From positions 1 to 14,316 of the forward strand of contig JAIWOS010000180.1 of the NCBI GenBank assembly GCA_020217265.1: 14,316 nucleotides of DNA, in the 5' to 3' direction. This document shows, piece after piece, positions 1-6,817 of the stretch. The first letter of the stretch is position 1; every line of letters begins with the position of its first letter. The notes beneath the pieces were generated by a model, which saw nothing but the letters and a program-made list of their open reading frames with translations, was not told the origin of the DNA and searched no databases. Both the position numbers and the translations under genes were made by a program. Origin of the DNA: Thiobacillus sp. GTDB lineage: Bacteria; Pseudomonadota; Gammaproteobacteria; Burkholderiales; Thiobacillaceae.

Positions 1-58
1 CGAGCGCGTCGAGCGCGGCGGCGGCGAACGGCGGCGTGCCGGCGAAGACGAGCCGCAC
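1..58 (-). CDS. fmt: Methionyl-tRNA formyltransferase, N-terminal fragment (runs off the left edge)
   Basis: Fmt formylates methionyl-tRNA(fMet) for translation initiation. Only about 19 codons are visible, reading VRLVFAGTPPFAAAALDAL (first codon GTG, read as Met). The pattern F-A-G-T-P-x-F-A at residues 5-12 is the signature N-terminus of the family's Rossmann-like formyl-transferase domain. The GTG lies one base after the TGA stop of def, so the two genes form the common def-fmt operon and are probably translationally coupled. The rest of the gene is outside the window, so intactness cannot be judged. Confidence 0.85.
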   Translation of the reverse strand, partial: MRLVFAGTPPFAAAALDAL

Positions 59-59
59 G

Positions 60-593
60 TCAGAGCGACGCGCGGGTGGGCGCGGGGTCGGGGCGGTGTT
101 CGCGCGCCTGCTTGGCGAGCTTGGTCTTGATGCGGGTGCGCTTGAGGCCCGAGAGGTAGTCGACGAAGACCTTGCCGGCCAGATGATCCATTTCGTGCTG
201 GATGCAGATCGCCAGCAGGCCGTCGGCGTCGAGTTCAAAGGGGTTGCCGTCGCGGTCGAGCGCGCGCACGGTCACGCGCTCGGCACGGGTAACCTTGTCG
301 TAGATGCCGGGCACGGAGAGGCAGCCTTCCTCGCCTTCGACCTGGCCGCTTTTCGCGGTCAGCTCGGGGTTGATGAACACGCGCAGCTCATTGCGTGCCT
401 CGGAAATGTCGATGACGATGACGCGCTCGTGCACGTTGACCTGGGTGGCCGCGAGCCCGATGCCGTTGGCGGCGTACATGGTTTCGGCCATGTCGTCGAT
501 CAGTTTGCGAATGCGCGCGTCGACCGCCTGCACCGGCTTGGCAACGGTGTGGAGACGCGCGTCGGGGTAATGCAAAATGTCGAGTCTGGCCAT
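60..593 (-). CDS. def: Peptide deformylase
   Basis: This 177-residue metalloenzyme removes the N-terminal formyl group from nascent proteins in the cytoplasm. All three family motifs are present: GIGLAATQ (residues 44-51), EEGCLSVP (88-95) with metal ligand Cys91, and QHEMDHL (132-138) with metal ligands His133 and His137 and catalytic Glu134. Length is normal for the family. The ATG at 593 is followed directly by the typical N-terminus ([10 protein letters not shown]). The upstream Shine-Dalgarno sequence is weak. def is followed at once by fmt, so consecutive steps of the formyl-methionine cycle are co-transcribed. It diverges from the LysM-dprA operon across a 161-bp spacer. The C-terminal tail after about residue 165 is Pro/Arg-rich and not part of the core fold. 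Confidence 0.97.
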   Translation of the reverse strand: MARLDILHYPDARLHTVAKPVQAVDARIRKLIDDMAETMYAANGIGLAATQVNVHERVIVIDISEARNELRVFINPELTAKSGQVEGEEGCLSVPGIYDKVTRAERVTVRALDRDGNPFELDADGLLAICIQHEMDHLAGKVFVDYLSGLKRTRIKTKLAKQAREHRPDPAPTRASL

Positions 594-677
594 GAAAAAA
601 TCTTTACGAATGAAAAGGCTGGGCGCACACTTTGATGCAAAATCTGCTGACGTGCCGCGACAACACTAAATTAATGG

Positions 678-690
678 CGGCGAATCGCCG
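678..690. repeat. Short perfect dyad in the def / LysM divergent spacer
   Basis: CGGCGA-A-TCGCCG is an inverted repeat with 6-bp arms and a one-base centre. It lies between the divergent def and LysM genes, upstream of an AT-rich TATATT (707-712) that could be a -10 element for the rightward operon. No convincing -35 hexamer accompanies it. It may be an operator or simply a chance palindrome in GC-rich DNA. Confidence 0.35.
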
Positions 691-724
691 TAAATCAAGC
701 GCACAGTATATTTTCAACACGAAA

Positions 725-739
725 TTAGACAAGGTCTAA
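725..739. promoter_or_regulatory. Operator-like dyad just before the LysM gene ribosome-binding site
   Basis: TTAGAC-AAG-GTCTAA has perfect 6-bp arms and a 3-bp centre. It sits in AT-rich leader DNA and ends two bases before the GGAGGG Shine-Dalgarno sequence (742-747) of the LysM gene. The position would suit a transcriptional operator or a small RNA hairpin affecting ribosome access. No regulator is identified, and function is inferred only from position and symmetry. Confidence 0.4.
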
Positions 740-754
740 ATGGAGGGTTCCCCC

Positions 755-1948
755 GTGCGTCAACTCGTCGTTTCACTCGCCCTGATGCTGGCCGCTCCGG
801 TCTTCGCCGACACGCTCAAACTGCAGGACAACGCGCCCGACAAATACGTCGTGGTGAAGGGCGACACGCTGTGGGACATCTCCGGCAAGTTTCTCAAGGA
901 TCCCTGGCGCTGGCCGCAGATCTGGAAGCTCAACCGCGACGAGATCAAGAATCCGCACTGGATCTATCCCGGCGACCTGATCGTGCTCGACAGAAGCGGC
1001 AAGGAGCCGAAACTGTCGCTGGTCAAGGGCAGCAAGAATGGCATGGTCACGGTCAGGCTCACACCCGGCGTGCGCGCAAGCAGCATCGGCGACGAGGCCA
1101 TCCCCGCCATCCCGATCAAGGCGATCCATCCCTTCCTGTCGCAGCCGCGCGTGGTCGCCAAGGGCGCGATGGACGGCGCGCCGTTCATCCTCGGCACCAA
1201 CGCCGAGCGCGTGGTGTTGGGCGCCGGCGACGACGCCTTCGCCACCGGCGGGCCGGCGGGCGTGACGCGCTGGAACGTGCTGCGCCCCGGCAAGACGCTG
1301 AAAGACCCGGAAACCGGCGAAGTGCTCGGCTACGAAGTCGAATACCTGGGCGACGCCCGCACGCTGACCGAAGGCGCGCCGCAGAAGATCCGCATCACCC
1401 AGTCGGCGCAGGAAATCCTGCCCAAGGACAAGCTGGTCGCCGCCGACAGCAGCGCCACCTTCGAATACCTGCCGCACGCCCCCGAAGCGAAGATCAACGC
1501 CCGCATCATTTCCGCCTACGGCGCGTTATCGGACAGCGGCCGCTACCAGACCGTGGTGCTCAACCGCGGCAGCCGCGACGGCCTCGAACCCGGCCACGTG
1601 CTGGCGATCTACCGCGAAGGCCTGGCGGTGAAGCTCAGCCGCGATGAAAAAGACCGCATGGCCTGGGTCAACGAAAAGTCCGCCGGCGTGCCAGGCGGCG
1701 GTGCCTGGCTCTACAACGACGTGCGCTGCCTGAAGGAAAATGGCAAGGTCACCTACGACCAGGTCGCCGACGTGCGCAACAGTTTCCGCAACACCTGCCT
1801 GTCGGCCCGCGACGATGACAGCGTGAAGCTGCCGGACGCACGCAGCGGCCTCATGATGGTCTACCGCGTCTACGACCGCGTGGCCTACGCGCTCATCATG
1901 GAGTCCGACGGCCCGGTCTACCTGCTCGACACCGCGCGCAATCCTTGA
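755..1948 (+). CDS. Secreted LysM-domain protein (peptidoglycan-associated)
   Basis: This 397-residue protein is exported by a signal peptide and is predicted to bind peptidoglycan. I chose the GTG at 755 rather than the in-frame ATG at 740. GGAGGG lies 7 bases before the GTG, and the product then begins with a clean signal peptide, MRQLVVSLALMLAAPVFA, with likely cleavage after VFA. One LysM domain follows at about residues 30-77: it opens with YVVVKGDTLWDIS, has a WPQIWKLN core and closes with IYPGDLIVL. The remaining roughly 300 residues match no domain I can name. Proteins of this layout commonly precede dprA in betaproteobacteria, and their cell role is unknown. The stop overlaps the dprA start (TTGA), so it probably heads the operon to topA. 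Confidence 0.92.
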   Translation: MRQLVVSLALMLAAPVFADTLKLQDNAPDKYVVVKGDTLWDISGKFLKDPWRWPQIWKLNRDEIKNPHWIYPGDLIVLDRSGKEPKLSLVKGSKNGMVTVRLTPGVRASSIGDEAIPAIPIKAIHPFLSQPRVVAKGAMDGAPFILGTNAERVVLGAGDDAFATGGPAGVTRWNVLRPGKTLKDPETGEVLGYEVEYLGDARTLTEGAPQKIRITQSAQEILPKDKLVAADSSATFEYLPHAPEAKINARIISAYGALSDSGRYQTVVLNRGSRDGLEPGHVLAIYREGLAVKLSRDEKDRMAWVNEKSAGVPGGGAWLYNDVRCLKENGKVTYDQVADVRNSFRNTCLSARDDDSVKLPDARSGLMMVYRVYDRVAYALIMESDGPVYLLDTARNP

Positions 1949-3030
1949 GCGGCGCGCCCGACACCGACGTCTGGCTGCGGCTCTCGCTCACGCCGGGCGT
2001 TGGCAATGCCAGCCTGCTGCGGCTCCTGACGGCCTTCGGTTCTCCGGAGGCCGTTTTGTCGTCGGGGCGCGGCGCGCTCGCCCAGCACCTGTCCTCTGCC
2101 CAGATCGATGCGCTGAAGGCGGGCCCGGACGCCGTCGAGTTCGACGCCGCGCGCGCCTGGCTCGGCCAGCCCGGCAACCACCTGGTGACGCTGGCCGACC
2201 CCGACTACCCGAAGCCGCTGCTGGAAATCGCCGATCCGCCCGCCCTGCTCTACGGCAAGGGGCGGCGCGAGCTGCTCGGCGCGCCCGGTTTGGGCATCGT
2301 CGGCAGCCGCAACGCCACCCCGCAGGGCCTGCGCGACGCCGAGGCCTTTGCCCAGGCCCTGTCGGACGCCGGGCTCACGATCGTCTCTGGGCTCGCACTC
2401 GGCATCGACGCGGCGGCACATCGCGGCGGGCTGGCCGGCGCGGGTGCGAGCATCGCCATCGTCGGCACCGGGCTCGACCGCGTCTACCCCGCGCGCAACA
2501 AGGCGCTGGCGCACCAGCTCGCCGAACGCGGCTTGATCGTGTCGGAATTCCCGCTCGGCACGGCGCCGCTGCCCGGCCATTTTCCGCGCCGCAACCGCAT
2601 CATCAGCGGGCTTTCGCGCGGCGTGCTGGTGGTCGAGGCAGCGCCCGACAGCGGCTCGCTCATCACCGCGCGCGTCGCCGCCGAACAGGGGCGCGAAGTG
2701 TTCGCGATTCCCGGCTCGATCCATTCGCCGCTGGCGCGCGGCTGCCATGCGCTCATCAAGCAAGGCGCCAAGCTGGTCGAATCGGCCGCCGACATACTCG
2801 ACGAACTCGCCTGGACGACCCGGCTCGCGCCGCCACAGCTTGCGGATGCGAGCGCACACTCACCTGCCGACCCCGTGCTGGAGGCACTCGATGGCGCCCC
2901 GACGACACTCGACACGCTGGTACAACGCACCGGGTTGACGCTCGATACGCTTTCGGCGAAGCTGTTGACGCTTGAACTGGAAGGGCACATCGCTTCCTTG
3001 CCCGGCGGGCGTTACCAAAAACTCCACTGA
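1945..3030 (+). CDS. dprA: DNA-processing protein DprA (Smf)
   Basis: DprA binds incoming single-stranded DNA during natural transformation and loads RecA. The protein has 361 residues. An N-terminal helical SAM-like region (about 1-75) is followed by the Rossmann-type DprA core, which includes GIVGSRNATPQG (117-128), SGLALGIDAAAHRGGL (148-163), FPRRNRIISGLS (213-224) and SGSLITARVAAEQGREVFAIPG (from 236 to 257). A C-terminal winged-helix domain (about 310-360) ends in GGRYQKL. The start is a TTG at 1945 that overlaps the preceding stop by 4 bp. It has no good Shine-Dalgarno sequence of its own, so translation probably depends on coupling to the LysM gene. All expected parts are intact, so the strain could be transformable, although dprA is also widespread in bacteria not known to be competent. 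Confidence 0.95.
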   Translation: MSGAPDTDVWLRLSLTPGVGNASLLRLLTAFGSPEAVLSSGRGALAQHLSSAQIDALKAGPDAVEFDAARAWLGQPGNHLVTLADPDYPKPLLEIADPPALLYGKGRRELLGAPGLGIVGSRNATPQGLRDAEAFAQALSDAGLTIVSGLALGIDAAAHRGGLAGAGASIAIVGTGLDRVYPARNKALAHQLAERGLIVSEFPLGTAPLPGHFPRRNRIISGLSRGVLVVEAAPDSGSLITARVAAEQGREVFAIPGSIHSPLARGCHALIKQGAKLVESAADILDELAWTTRLAPPQLADASAHSPADPVLEALDGAPTTLDTLVQRTGLTLDTLSAKLLTLELEGHIASLPGGRYQKLH

Positions 3031-3047
3031 ATCACGCTCGACACACT

Positions 3048-3494
3048 ATGCTCGACATTCTGGTTTACCTCTACGAAAGCTTCCGCATGGCGGAGCTGGC
3101 GCCTGATCGCGACGCGCTGGAAAAGCGCCTGTTCGCCGCCGGCTTCGAGGAAGCCGACATCAACACCGCGCTCGACTGGGTGGCCCATCTGACCGACAGC
3201 GCCACCCATCCGGCGCTGGCGCAGGCACATCACCGCCACTACGCGGCCGAGGAAATCGAGCGCCTGAACGCGGCCTGCCGCGACGAGCTGGCCTGGCTGG
3301 AATCGGCCGAAATCCTCGATCCCGAGTCGCGCGAGTGGGTGATTTCGGGCCTGATGGCGCTGGCGGGCGAAGACATCGAGCCCGAGCACGTGCGCTGGAT
3401 GACGCTGATCGTGCTGTGGAGCCGCGGCGTGATCGAGCATTTCACGCATCTGGAAGACATGCTGCTGAACCACGAGCCGGGGCGTCTGCACTAA
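3048..3494 (+). CDS. smg: Smg family protein (DUF494)
   Basis: This 148-residue protein belongs to the conserved Smg/DUF494 family, which typically sits between dprA and topA in beta- and gammaproteobacteria. The start MLDILVYLYE and the acidic helical body, including ALDWVAHL, EREWVISGLMAL-like and HLEDMLL segments, fit the family in length and sequence. No catalytic motif is visible and its biochemical role is unknown. It lies 17 bp after dprA and 5 bp before topA, so it is co-transcribed with both. The ATG at 3048 is the only start that gives the usual family N-terminus. Its own ribosome-binding site is weak. Confidence 0.93.
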   Translation: MLDILVYLYESFRMAELAPDRDALEKRLFAAGFEEADINTALDWVAHLTDSATHPALAQAHHRHYAAEEIERLNAACRDELAWLESAEILDPESREWVISGLMALAGEDIEPEHVRWMTLIVLWSRGVIEHFTHLEDMLLNHEPGRLH

Positions 3495-3499
3495 TCCCC

Positions 3500-6133
3500 A
3501 TGTCCAAGCTCGTCATCGTCGAATCGCCGTCCAAGTCCAAGTCGCTGAAGAAGTACCTCGGCGCCGACTACGACATCCTCGCCAGCTACGGCCACGTGCG
3601 CGACCTCGAGCCGAAAACCGGCGCGGTCGACACCGAAACCTTCGCGATGAAGTACCAGATCATCGAGCGTAACGCCAAGCACGTCGACGCCATCGTCAAG
3701 GCGGCAAAAAAAGCCGACGAGGTGCTGCTCGCCACCGATCCGGACCGCGAAGGCGAAGCGATTTCCTGGCACATCAGCGAAATCCTCAAGGAAAAGAAGG
3801 TCAAGACGCCGATGAAGCGCGTGGCCTTCTACGAGATCACCGAATCGGCGATCCAGGACGCGGTGCGCCATCCGCGCGAGATCGCGGCCGATCTGGTCGA
3901 CGCGCAGCAGGCGCGGCGCGCGCTCGACTACCTGGTCGGCTTCAACCTGTCGCCGCTGCTGTGGAAAAAGATCAGCCCGGGGCTGTCCGCCGGCCGCGTG
4001 CAGTCGCCGGCGCTCAGGATGATCGTCGAGCGCGAGGAGGAGATCGAAGCCTTCGTGCCGCGCGAATACTGGTCGCTGCATCTCGACACGCACAAGGGCA
4101 GCCAGGCGTTCACCGCCAAGCTCACGCACTTCCGCGGCGAAAAGCTCGAACAGTTCACGGTCGAGCACGAGGCGCGCAGCAAGGAATGGCTGGCGACGCT
4201 GGAGGGCGCTGCTCCCAATGGTTCCGCCCCGGGGGGCGGAACGGCGGCAACGGTGATGCGCATCGAGAAGAAGCGCCGCTCGCGCAGCCCGGGCGCGCCC
4301 TTCACCACCTCGACGCTGCAGCAGGCGGGCGTGCGCCAGCTCGGCATGACGACCGACCGCGTGATGCGCACCGCGCAGCAGCTCTACGAAGGCATCGACC
4401 TCGGCGAAGGCCCGGTCGGCCTCATCACCTACATGCGGACCGACTCGGTGAACCTGGCGCAGGAGGCCATCACCGACATCCGCAAGTACATCGGCGCGCA
4501 GTTCGACCGCGACTACCTGCCGCCTTCGGCGATCGCCTACAAGGCCAAGACCAAGAACGCGCAGGAAGCGCACGAGGCGGTGCGGCCCACGTCGGTGGCG
4601 CGTACGCCCGAGGCAGTGAAGCCCTTCCTCACCCACGACCAGGCGCGCCTCTACGAGCTGATCTGGAAGCGCACCGTCGCCTGCCAGATGACACCGGCGC
4701 AGTTCGACACCGTCGCCGCCGACATCACGGTGGGCGAGGGCACCTTCCGCGCCACCGGCCAGACGCTCGCCTTCGCCGGCTTTCTGGCGGTATACCAGGA
4801 CGACGAGGACGAGGAAGAATCCAGGCTCCCCGCGCTCGTCGAGGGCGAAACGCTGCCGGTCGACCGGCTCTACGGCGAACAGCACTTCACCCAGCCGCCG
4901 CCGCGCTACACCGAGGCGAGCCTCGTCAAGGCGCTCGAGGAATACGGCATCGGCCGCCCCTCCACCTACGCCAGCATCATTTCCACCCTGCAGGACCGCG
5001 AATACGTGGTGCTGGAGAAAAAACGCTTCCAGCCCACCGACGTCGGCCGGCTGGTGAACTGCTTCCTCACCCGGCACTTCACCCACTACGTCGATTACGA
5101 CTTCACCGCCAAGCTCGAAGACAAGCTCGACGACGTTTCCAACGGCAAGCGCCAGTGGTCGCGCCTGTTGGGCGAATTCTGGAAGGAATTCGACAGCGAG
5201 CTGAAAGCCAAGCAGGACGTCGAGCGTGGCTGCCCCATTCTGGAAGCCTGCCCCAAGTGCGGCAAGCCGCTCTTCATGCAGGCTTCCAAGCGCGGGCTTT
5301 TCATCGGCTGCTCGGGCTACCCGGCGTGCGACTACACCCGCCCGTTGCATGCCGCCACCGCCGAAGGCGACAACATCCTCGGCAAGGACCCCGCCACCGG
5401 GCTGGAGGTGAAACTGCTGTCCGGCCGCTTCGGCCCCTACGTGCAGCTGGGCGACATGCCCGAGGACAAGAAGGCGCCCAAGCCGCGCCGCGCCTCCTGG
5501 CCCAAGGACATCCCGCTGGAAAACGCCACGCTCGAACTCGCGCTGAAATTCCTCTCGCTGCCGCGCGAAGTCGGCCACCATCCGGTCACGGGGCTTCCCA
5601 TCGTCGCCAACAACGGCCGCTTCGGGCCCTATCTGCTGCACGACGGCAAGTTCAAGTCGATTCCCAAGACCGACAGCGTCTATGACATCACGCTCGAACG
5701 TGCGCTCGAGGTGCTGGCGATGGAACGCGCCCCGCGCGGCGCCGATTCCGCCGCCTCGGTGCTGAAGTCCCTGGGCCCGCACCCCGATGACGGCAAGGAC
5801 ATCACCGTGCGCAGCGGCCGCTACGGCCCGTACGTGAAACACGGCAGCACCAACGCCACCCTGCCCAAGGACATCACGCCCGAAGACATCACCCTGCAGG
5901 AGGCGCTCGACCTGATCGCCGCCCGCGTGGCCAAAGGGCCGGCCAAGAAGCCGGCAAAGAAGGCCGCGGCCAAGCCGGCGGCAGAGAAGAAAGCCCCGAA
6001 GAAGGCCGCCGAACCCGCCGAGAAAAAACCCGCGGCGAAAAAACCGGCGACGAAGAAAGCGACCGCTACCAAAAAGGCAGCCAGCCCCAAGGCGACGACC
6101 AAAAAGCCTGCCGCCAAGAAAACCGCGGAATGA
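3500..6133 (+). CDS. topA: DNA topoisomerase I (type IA)
   Basis: TopA relaxes negative supercoils by single-strand passage and balances the gyrase encoded further right. It has 877 residues. The N-terminal Toprim domain carries Glu8 in VIVESPSK and the acidic triad in ATDPDREGE (Asp80, Asp82, Glu84). The active-site tyrosine is Tyr311 in LITYMRTDS. Only one four-cysteine zinc ribbon is seen (Cys584, 587, 604, 610). It is followed by three TopoI C-terminal repeats marked by SGRFGPY, NGRFGPY and SGRYGPY, then a tail of about 65 residues with more than 20 lysines plus Ala/Pro, probably a non-specific DNA-binding tail. The start at ATG 3500 gives the canonical MSKLVIVESPSK; the longer upstream reading is unsupported. 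A perfect palindrome lies inside the gene at 4221-4242. Confidence 0.98.
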   Translation: MSKLVIVESPSKSKSLKKYLGADYDILASYGHVRDLEPKTGAVDTETFAMKYQIIERNAKHVDAIVKAAKKADEVLLATDPDREGEAISWHISEILKEKKVKTPMKRVAFYEITESAIQDAVRHPREIAADLVDAQQARRALDYLVGFNLSPLLWKKISPGLSAGRVQSPALRMIVEREEEIEAFVPREYWSLHLDTHKGSQAFTAKLTHFRGEKLEQFTVEHEARSKEWLATLEGAAPNGSAPGGGTAATVMRIEKKRRSRSPGAPFTTSTLQQAGVRQLGMTTDRVMRTAQQLYEGIDLGEGPVGLITYMRTDSVNLAQEAITDIRKYIGAQFDRDYLPPSAIAYKAKTKNAQEAHEAVRPTSVARTPEAVKPFLTHDQARLYELIWKRTVACQMTPAQFDTVAADITVGEGTFRATGQTLAFAGFLAVYQDDEDEEESRLPALVEGETLPVDRLYGEQHFTQPPPRYTEASLVKALEEYGIGRPSTYASIISTLQDREYVVLEKKRFQPTDVGRLVNCFLTRHFTHYVDYDFTAKLEDKLDDVSNGKRQWSRLLGEFWKEFDSELKAKQDVERGCPILEACPKCGKPLFMQASKRGLFIGCSGYPACDYTRPLHAATAEGDNILGKDPATGLEVKLLSGRFGPYVQLGDMPEDKKAPKPRRASWPKDIPLENATLELALKFLSLPREVGHHPVTGLPIVANNGRFGPYLLHDGKFKSIPKTDSVYDITLERALEVLAMERAPRGADSAASVLKSLGPHPDDGKDITVRSGRYGPYVKHGSTNATLPKDITPEDITLQEALDLIAARVAKGPAKKPAKKAAAKPAAEKKAPKKAAEPAEKKPAAKKPATKKATATKKAASPKATTKKPAAKKTAE
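4221..4242. repeat. Perfect palindrome inside topA
   Basis: GTTCCGCCCC-GG-GGGGCGGAAC has 10-bp arms and a 2-base centre and is in frame within topA. It encodes part of the low-complexity stretch GAAPNGSAPGGGTAA, between the region around RGEKLEQF and the conserved IEKKRRSRSPGAPFTTSTLQQ. It looks like a small insertion in a surface linker, possibly derived from a REP-like element. It may also form an mRNA hairpin. Confidence 0.7.
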
Positions 6134-6519
6134 GCGCGCCGTTGCTCCTCATGGTCAGCGCCTTCATCGGCACGGCCAATTTCAGGAAGCTCTACCAGGA
6201 ACTCGGCTACCACGTCGTCGCCGAATGGTCCGAGCGCAAGGCCATCGCGCTCGTCCGCAAGACCCCGCCCGCCGTCATCGTCGCCGACTTCTTCCACCAG
6301 ACCGACTTCCGCGACCGCCTGTCCAACCTCGAATCCCTGCTCGCCACCGCGCAGGCCTCATCCGCCACGAAAATCCTCGTCTTCTACGAACCCGCCCACC
6401 AGGCGGCGCTCGACAAGGTGGCCGCGCGGCTCAGGATCGACGCGGCACTGGTCATGCCGGTGGACGAAGGCAAGTTGCGCAGCGTGCTGGAGAACTGGCG
6501 ACCCGACACCCCGGACTGA
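6130..6519 (+). CDS. Small conserved-looking protein with a degenerate receiver-like fold
   Basis: This 129-residue protein has no signal peptide or membrane segment. I do not recognise a named family. The pattern of strands and helices resembles a response-regulator receiver: beta strand LLLMVSAF (5-12), helix, strand YHVVAE (27-32), helix, strand AVIVADFF with Asp53 (48-55), helix, strand KILVFY, helix, strand AALVMPVDEGKL. Asp53 sits where receivers carry the phosphorylated Asp. However, the paired acidic residues after strand 1 are missing, and the conserved Lys before Pro in the last strand is replaced by Met. It would therefore be a pseudo-receiver, if the resemblance is real. The ATG overlaps the topA stop (ATGA), so it is translationally coupled to topA. 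The fold assignment is inference. Confidence 0.75.
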   Translation: MSAPLLLMVSAFIGTANFRKLYQELGYHVVAEWSERKAIALVRKTPPAVIVADFFHQTDFRDRLSNLESLLATAQASSATKILVFYEPAHQAALDKVAARLRIDAALVMPVDEGKLRSVLENWRPDTPD

Positions 6520-6539
6520 GTTTTACCGGACGGCATCCG

Positions 6540-6800
6540 TCACGGCATGCGGTCAACGTGGCCGAACGGCCCGACATGCAGCGGCAGGCCCTGTGATTCG
6601 CACCAGCGCGCCAACTGGTCGCGAATCGATGCCCAGTAAGGTTTCGCCCAGGCCGGTGCCTCGCTTTGCCATGTCTCTTCGGTCGGAAAGTCCACCGACG
6701 GAACGCCCATCGGCATGCCCAGGATGAACCCCCCTTGCTCGCAGGTGCAGACGAGTGCTTCTTTCCACCGGGGCTGGAACTGCATCCTGGGTCCGCTCAT
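6540..6800 (-). CDS. Uncharacterised 86-residue protein
   Basis: This gene starts at ATG 6800 (MSGPRMQFQPRWKEAL), 17 bp after the stop of the exonuclease/GIY-YIG gene and preceded by AGGGG at a suitable distance, so it is probably the last gene of that transcript. The product is small, soluble and tryptophan-rich (five Trp). It has CTCEQGG at residues 18-24, two further features FPTEETW and APAWAKPYW, and WCESQGLPL near the end. The paired residues Cys18, Cys20 and Cys67 are too few for a standard zinc finger. I recognise no domain or catalytic motif. Codon use resembles that of its neighbours, and it ends 20 bp from the convergent 6130-6519 gene. A real gene is likely from the start, ribosome-binding site and non-shadow composition. 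Confidence 0.7.
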   Translation of the reverse strand: MSGPRMQFQPRWKEALVCTCEQGGFILGMPMGVPSVDFPTEETWQSEAPAWAKPYWASIRDQLARWCESQGLPLHVGPFGHVDRMP

Positions 6801-6817
6801 GTCGCCACACCCCTGCT

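Noticed and set aside
740..754. ATG 740 as start of the LysM gene
   Set aside because: It lies before its own Shine-Dalgarno sequence and would add five residues ahead of a complete signal peptide; GTG 755 is better placed.
3491..5842. 783-codon open frame antisense to smg/topA
   Set aside because: Shadow of topA third-position GC bias; the product is Arg/Ala/Val/Gly-rich with no motif.
6529..6541. Small hairpin GACGG-CAT-CCGTC between convergent genes as a terminator
   Set aside because: The stem is only 5 bp, no U-tract follows on either strand, and it overlaps the stop codon of the leftward gene.
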